Shown here one piece after another: positions 20,239-20,989 of a stretch of 20,989 bases of DNA. The number at the start of each line of letters is the position of its first letter. Within the stretch, counting starts at the first letter, position 1. The translations under genes were made by a program, and so were the position numbers. The DNA lies in the IMG/VR virus record IMGVR_UViG_3300029319_000638, positions 1 through 20,989 of that record; one strand, written 5' to 3'. Below the pieces are notes generated by a model. That model did no database searches and was not told the origin of the DNA. It saw only the letters and a list, made by a program, of their open reading frames with translations. Source of the DNA: a virus.

Positions 20239-20989
20239 TGTAATAAAGATCGTGTACTCTTTTCAGAGGTATAGCAGCGACTTGTGGCACTACTGAATTT
20301 CCGAGGGCTTTAGTTCTGTCCACCCTATAGGATAACCCATCATCTCCTCTACGAAGTATGGGCTTACTGACATATGATCTCCAATCTGGGTTAAGACATC
20401 TGGTAGCACCTTTGGCCCATATTTCTCGTTCCATTTGGCTGAAGTTCTGCCTTTGTAGTCTCTTGCTGTTGGAGTCGGTAGACTTTGTAAATGATTGAAC
20501 AACTCTACTGTTTGAGGATTCAATGCTTCTCGTAGATTTGCCAACTTGGTTCGCCCTTTGCGATGTATCGTTGTTTGTTTGATCATCGAATCCACTGATC
20601 GAGGAGGTAGGTGATCCATAGTCGTTGGTGTAGGCAACACACCACCACCTTGAACGTCTGTGGCAGGCTCCCAATGAACTCGCAGATATAACTGACCATT
20701 CTGCATCGTACCCTGCTTGGGAAAGCTCTCCGAGAACGATGTCCAATCCATTATTAAGGATCGCTGCCACGTTTTCCAAGACAACGAATCTTGGTCGAAC
20801 CATGCGTATGACTCGCATGAGTTCGTAAAAGATACCTGATCTGGATTCTTCTGTGATTCCAGCTCTATTTCCTGCCACTGATATTGATTGACAGGGAAAG
20901 CCTCCGCAGATGACATCATATTGTCCAGGGATAGCTGTGAATGTTCTGATGTCATCATGGATTGGAGTGAATGGAAAATGTTTTTTAAG
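20231..20989 (-). CDS. DNA cytosine-5 methyltransferase, partial (N-terminus outside window)
   Basis: The frame is open to the window edge, giving the last 252 residues. CGGFPCQSISVAG holds motif IV with the catalytic Cys (residue 33 of the visible part). FVVLENVAAIL is motif VI with Glu72. LGACHRRSRWW is motif VIII with His in place of the usual Gln. RVDRTKALGNSVVPQVAAIP forms motif X. Motif I with the SAM-binding loop lies beyond the edge. A GTG at 20878 is internal and is not the start. The region between motifs VIII and X is short (about 90 residues), so target recognition is compact. It likely methylates phage DNA to evade host restriction. The local DNA is clearly less AT-rich than the tail genes. 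Confidence 0.95.
   Translation of the reverse strand, partial: LKKHFPFTPIHDDIRTFTAIPGQYDVICGGFPCQSISVAGNRAGITEESRSGIFYELMRVIRMVRPRFVVLENVAAILNNGLDIVLGELSQAGYDAEWSVISASSLGACHRRSRWWCVAYTNDYGSPTSSISGFDDQTNNDTSQRANQVGKSTRSIESSNSRVVQSFTKSTDSNSKRLQRQNFSQMEREIWAKGATRCLNPDWRSYVSKPILRRGDDGLSYRVDRTKALGNSVVPQVAAIPLKRVHDLYYNE
20290..20958 (-). CDS. Overlapping frame with PTPT...D and MGYP-GW motifs, possible second gene inside the methyltransferase
   Basis: A 222-codon frame on the same strand as the methyltransferase, shifted and nearly wholly inside it, open even beyond its ATG at 20958. The translation contains SLSWKTWQRSL (residues 58-68), SESFPKQGTMQNGQLY (76-91), LPTPTTMDHLPPRS (108-121), LPTPTARDYKG (160-170) and EEMMGYPIGWTELKP (204-218). 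I know this order of motifs from a phage protein family often found near cytosine methyltransferases. Each of its motifs lies over a conserved methyltransferase motif, so it may be a real overprinted gene or a shadow kept open by methyltransferase constraint. No Shine-Dalgarno check is possible at its true start. Confidence 0.4.
   Translation of the reverse strand: MMTSEHSQLSLDNMMSSAEAFPVNQYQWQEIELESQKNPDQVSFTNSCESYAWFDQDSLSWKTWQRSLIMDWTSFSESFPKQGTMQNGQLYLRVHWEPATDVQGGGVLPTPTTMDHLPPRSVDSMIKQTTIHRKGRTKLANLREALNPQTVELFNHLQSLPTPTARDYKGRTSAKWNEKYGPKVLPDVLTQIGDHMSVSPYFVEEMMGYPIGWTELKPSEIQ

Overview
This window is part of the genome of a tailed double-stranded DNA phage with a long, non-contractile, lambda-like (siphovirus) tail. 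The DNA is AT-rich and genes are packed tightly, often as TAATG or ATGA stop/start overlaps. Several small genes in the right third (a coiled-coil protein, a one-helix membrane protein, a proline-rich tail-anchored protein and a minus-strand cluster of exported proteins) resemble, from memory, conserved hypotheticals of marine cyanophages. An uncultured marine phage of Prochlorococcus or Synechococcus is the best guess. The host assignment is inference: no photosynthesis genes, tRNAs or integrase are visible.

Layout. 1-227: C-terminus of a probable major capsid protein, followed by an intrinsic terminator. 320-2200: four head-tail joining genes (DnaT-like/adaptor, head closure, HK97 gp10-like neck protein, tail terminator). 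2227-7000: the lambda tail order G, G-T, H, M, L, K, I, with a G-T fusion that needs a +1 (or -2) ribosomal frameshift. 6997-10638: the central tail fibre protein J. No major tail tube gene (lambda V) lies in its usual place between the tail terminator and G; a good candidate promoter is there instead. 10663-16244: a run of fibre, tip and fibre-accessory proteins. Two of them share a 50-residue C-terminal tip, and two others share an N-terminal domain like that of the Mtd tropism protein. 16278-17392: three small plus-strand genes. 17393-17557: a hairpin-rich gap between convergent gene blocks. 19428-17558 (minus): four overlapping genes, a holin-like membrane protein followed by three proteins with signal-peptide-like segments; the last has no convincing start codon. 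19495-20003: two small plus-strand genes. 20989-20231 (minus): a DNA cytosine-5 methyltransferase cut by the window edge, followed by a small unknown gene.

How it fits together. Left of 10.6 kb is the late morphogenesis operon: capsid completion, tail-length control by the tape measure with its chaperones, and the tail tip that binds and opens the host envelope. From 10.6 to 16.2 kb come host-recognition appendages. The membrane and secreted proteins after that may act in lysis or at the cell envelope, but this is not shown by sequence. The methyltransferase probably protects phage DNA from restriction. The oddest point is that the methyltransferase gene carries, in another frame of the same strand, a second long open frame with motifs (two PTPT...D blocks and MGYP-GW) resembling a phage protein family.
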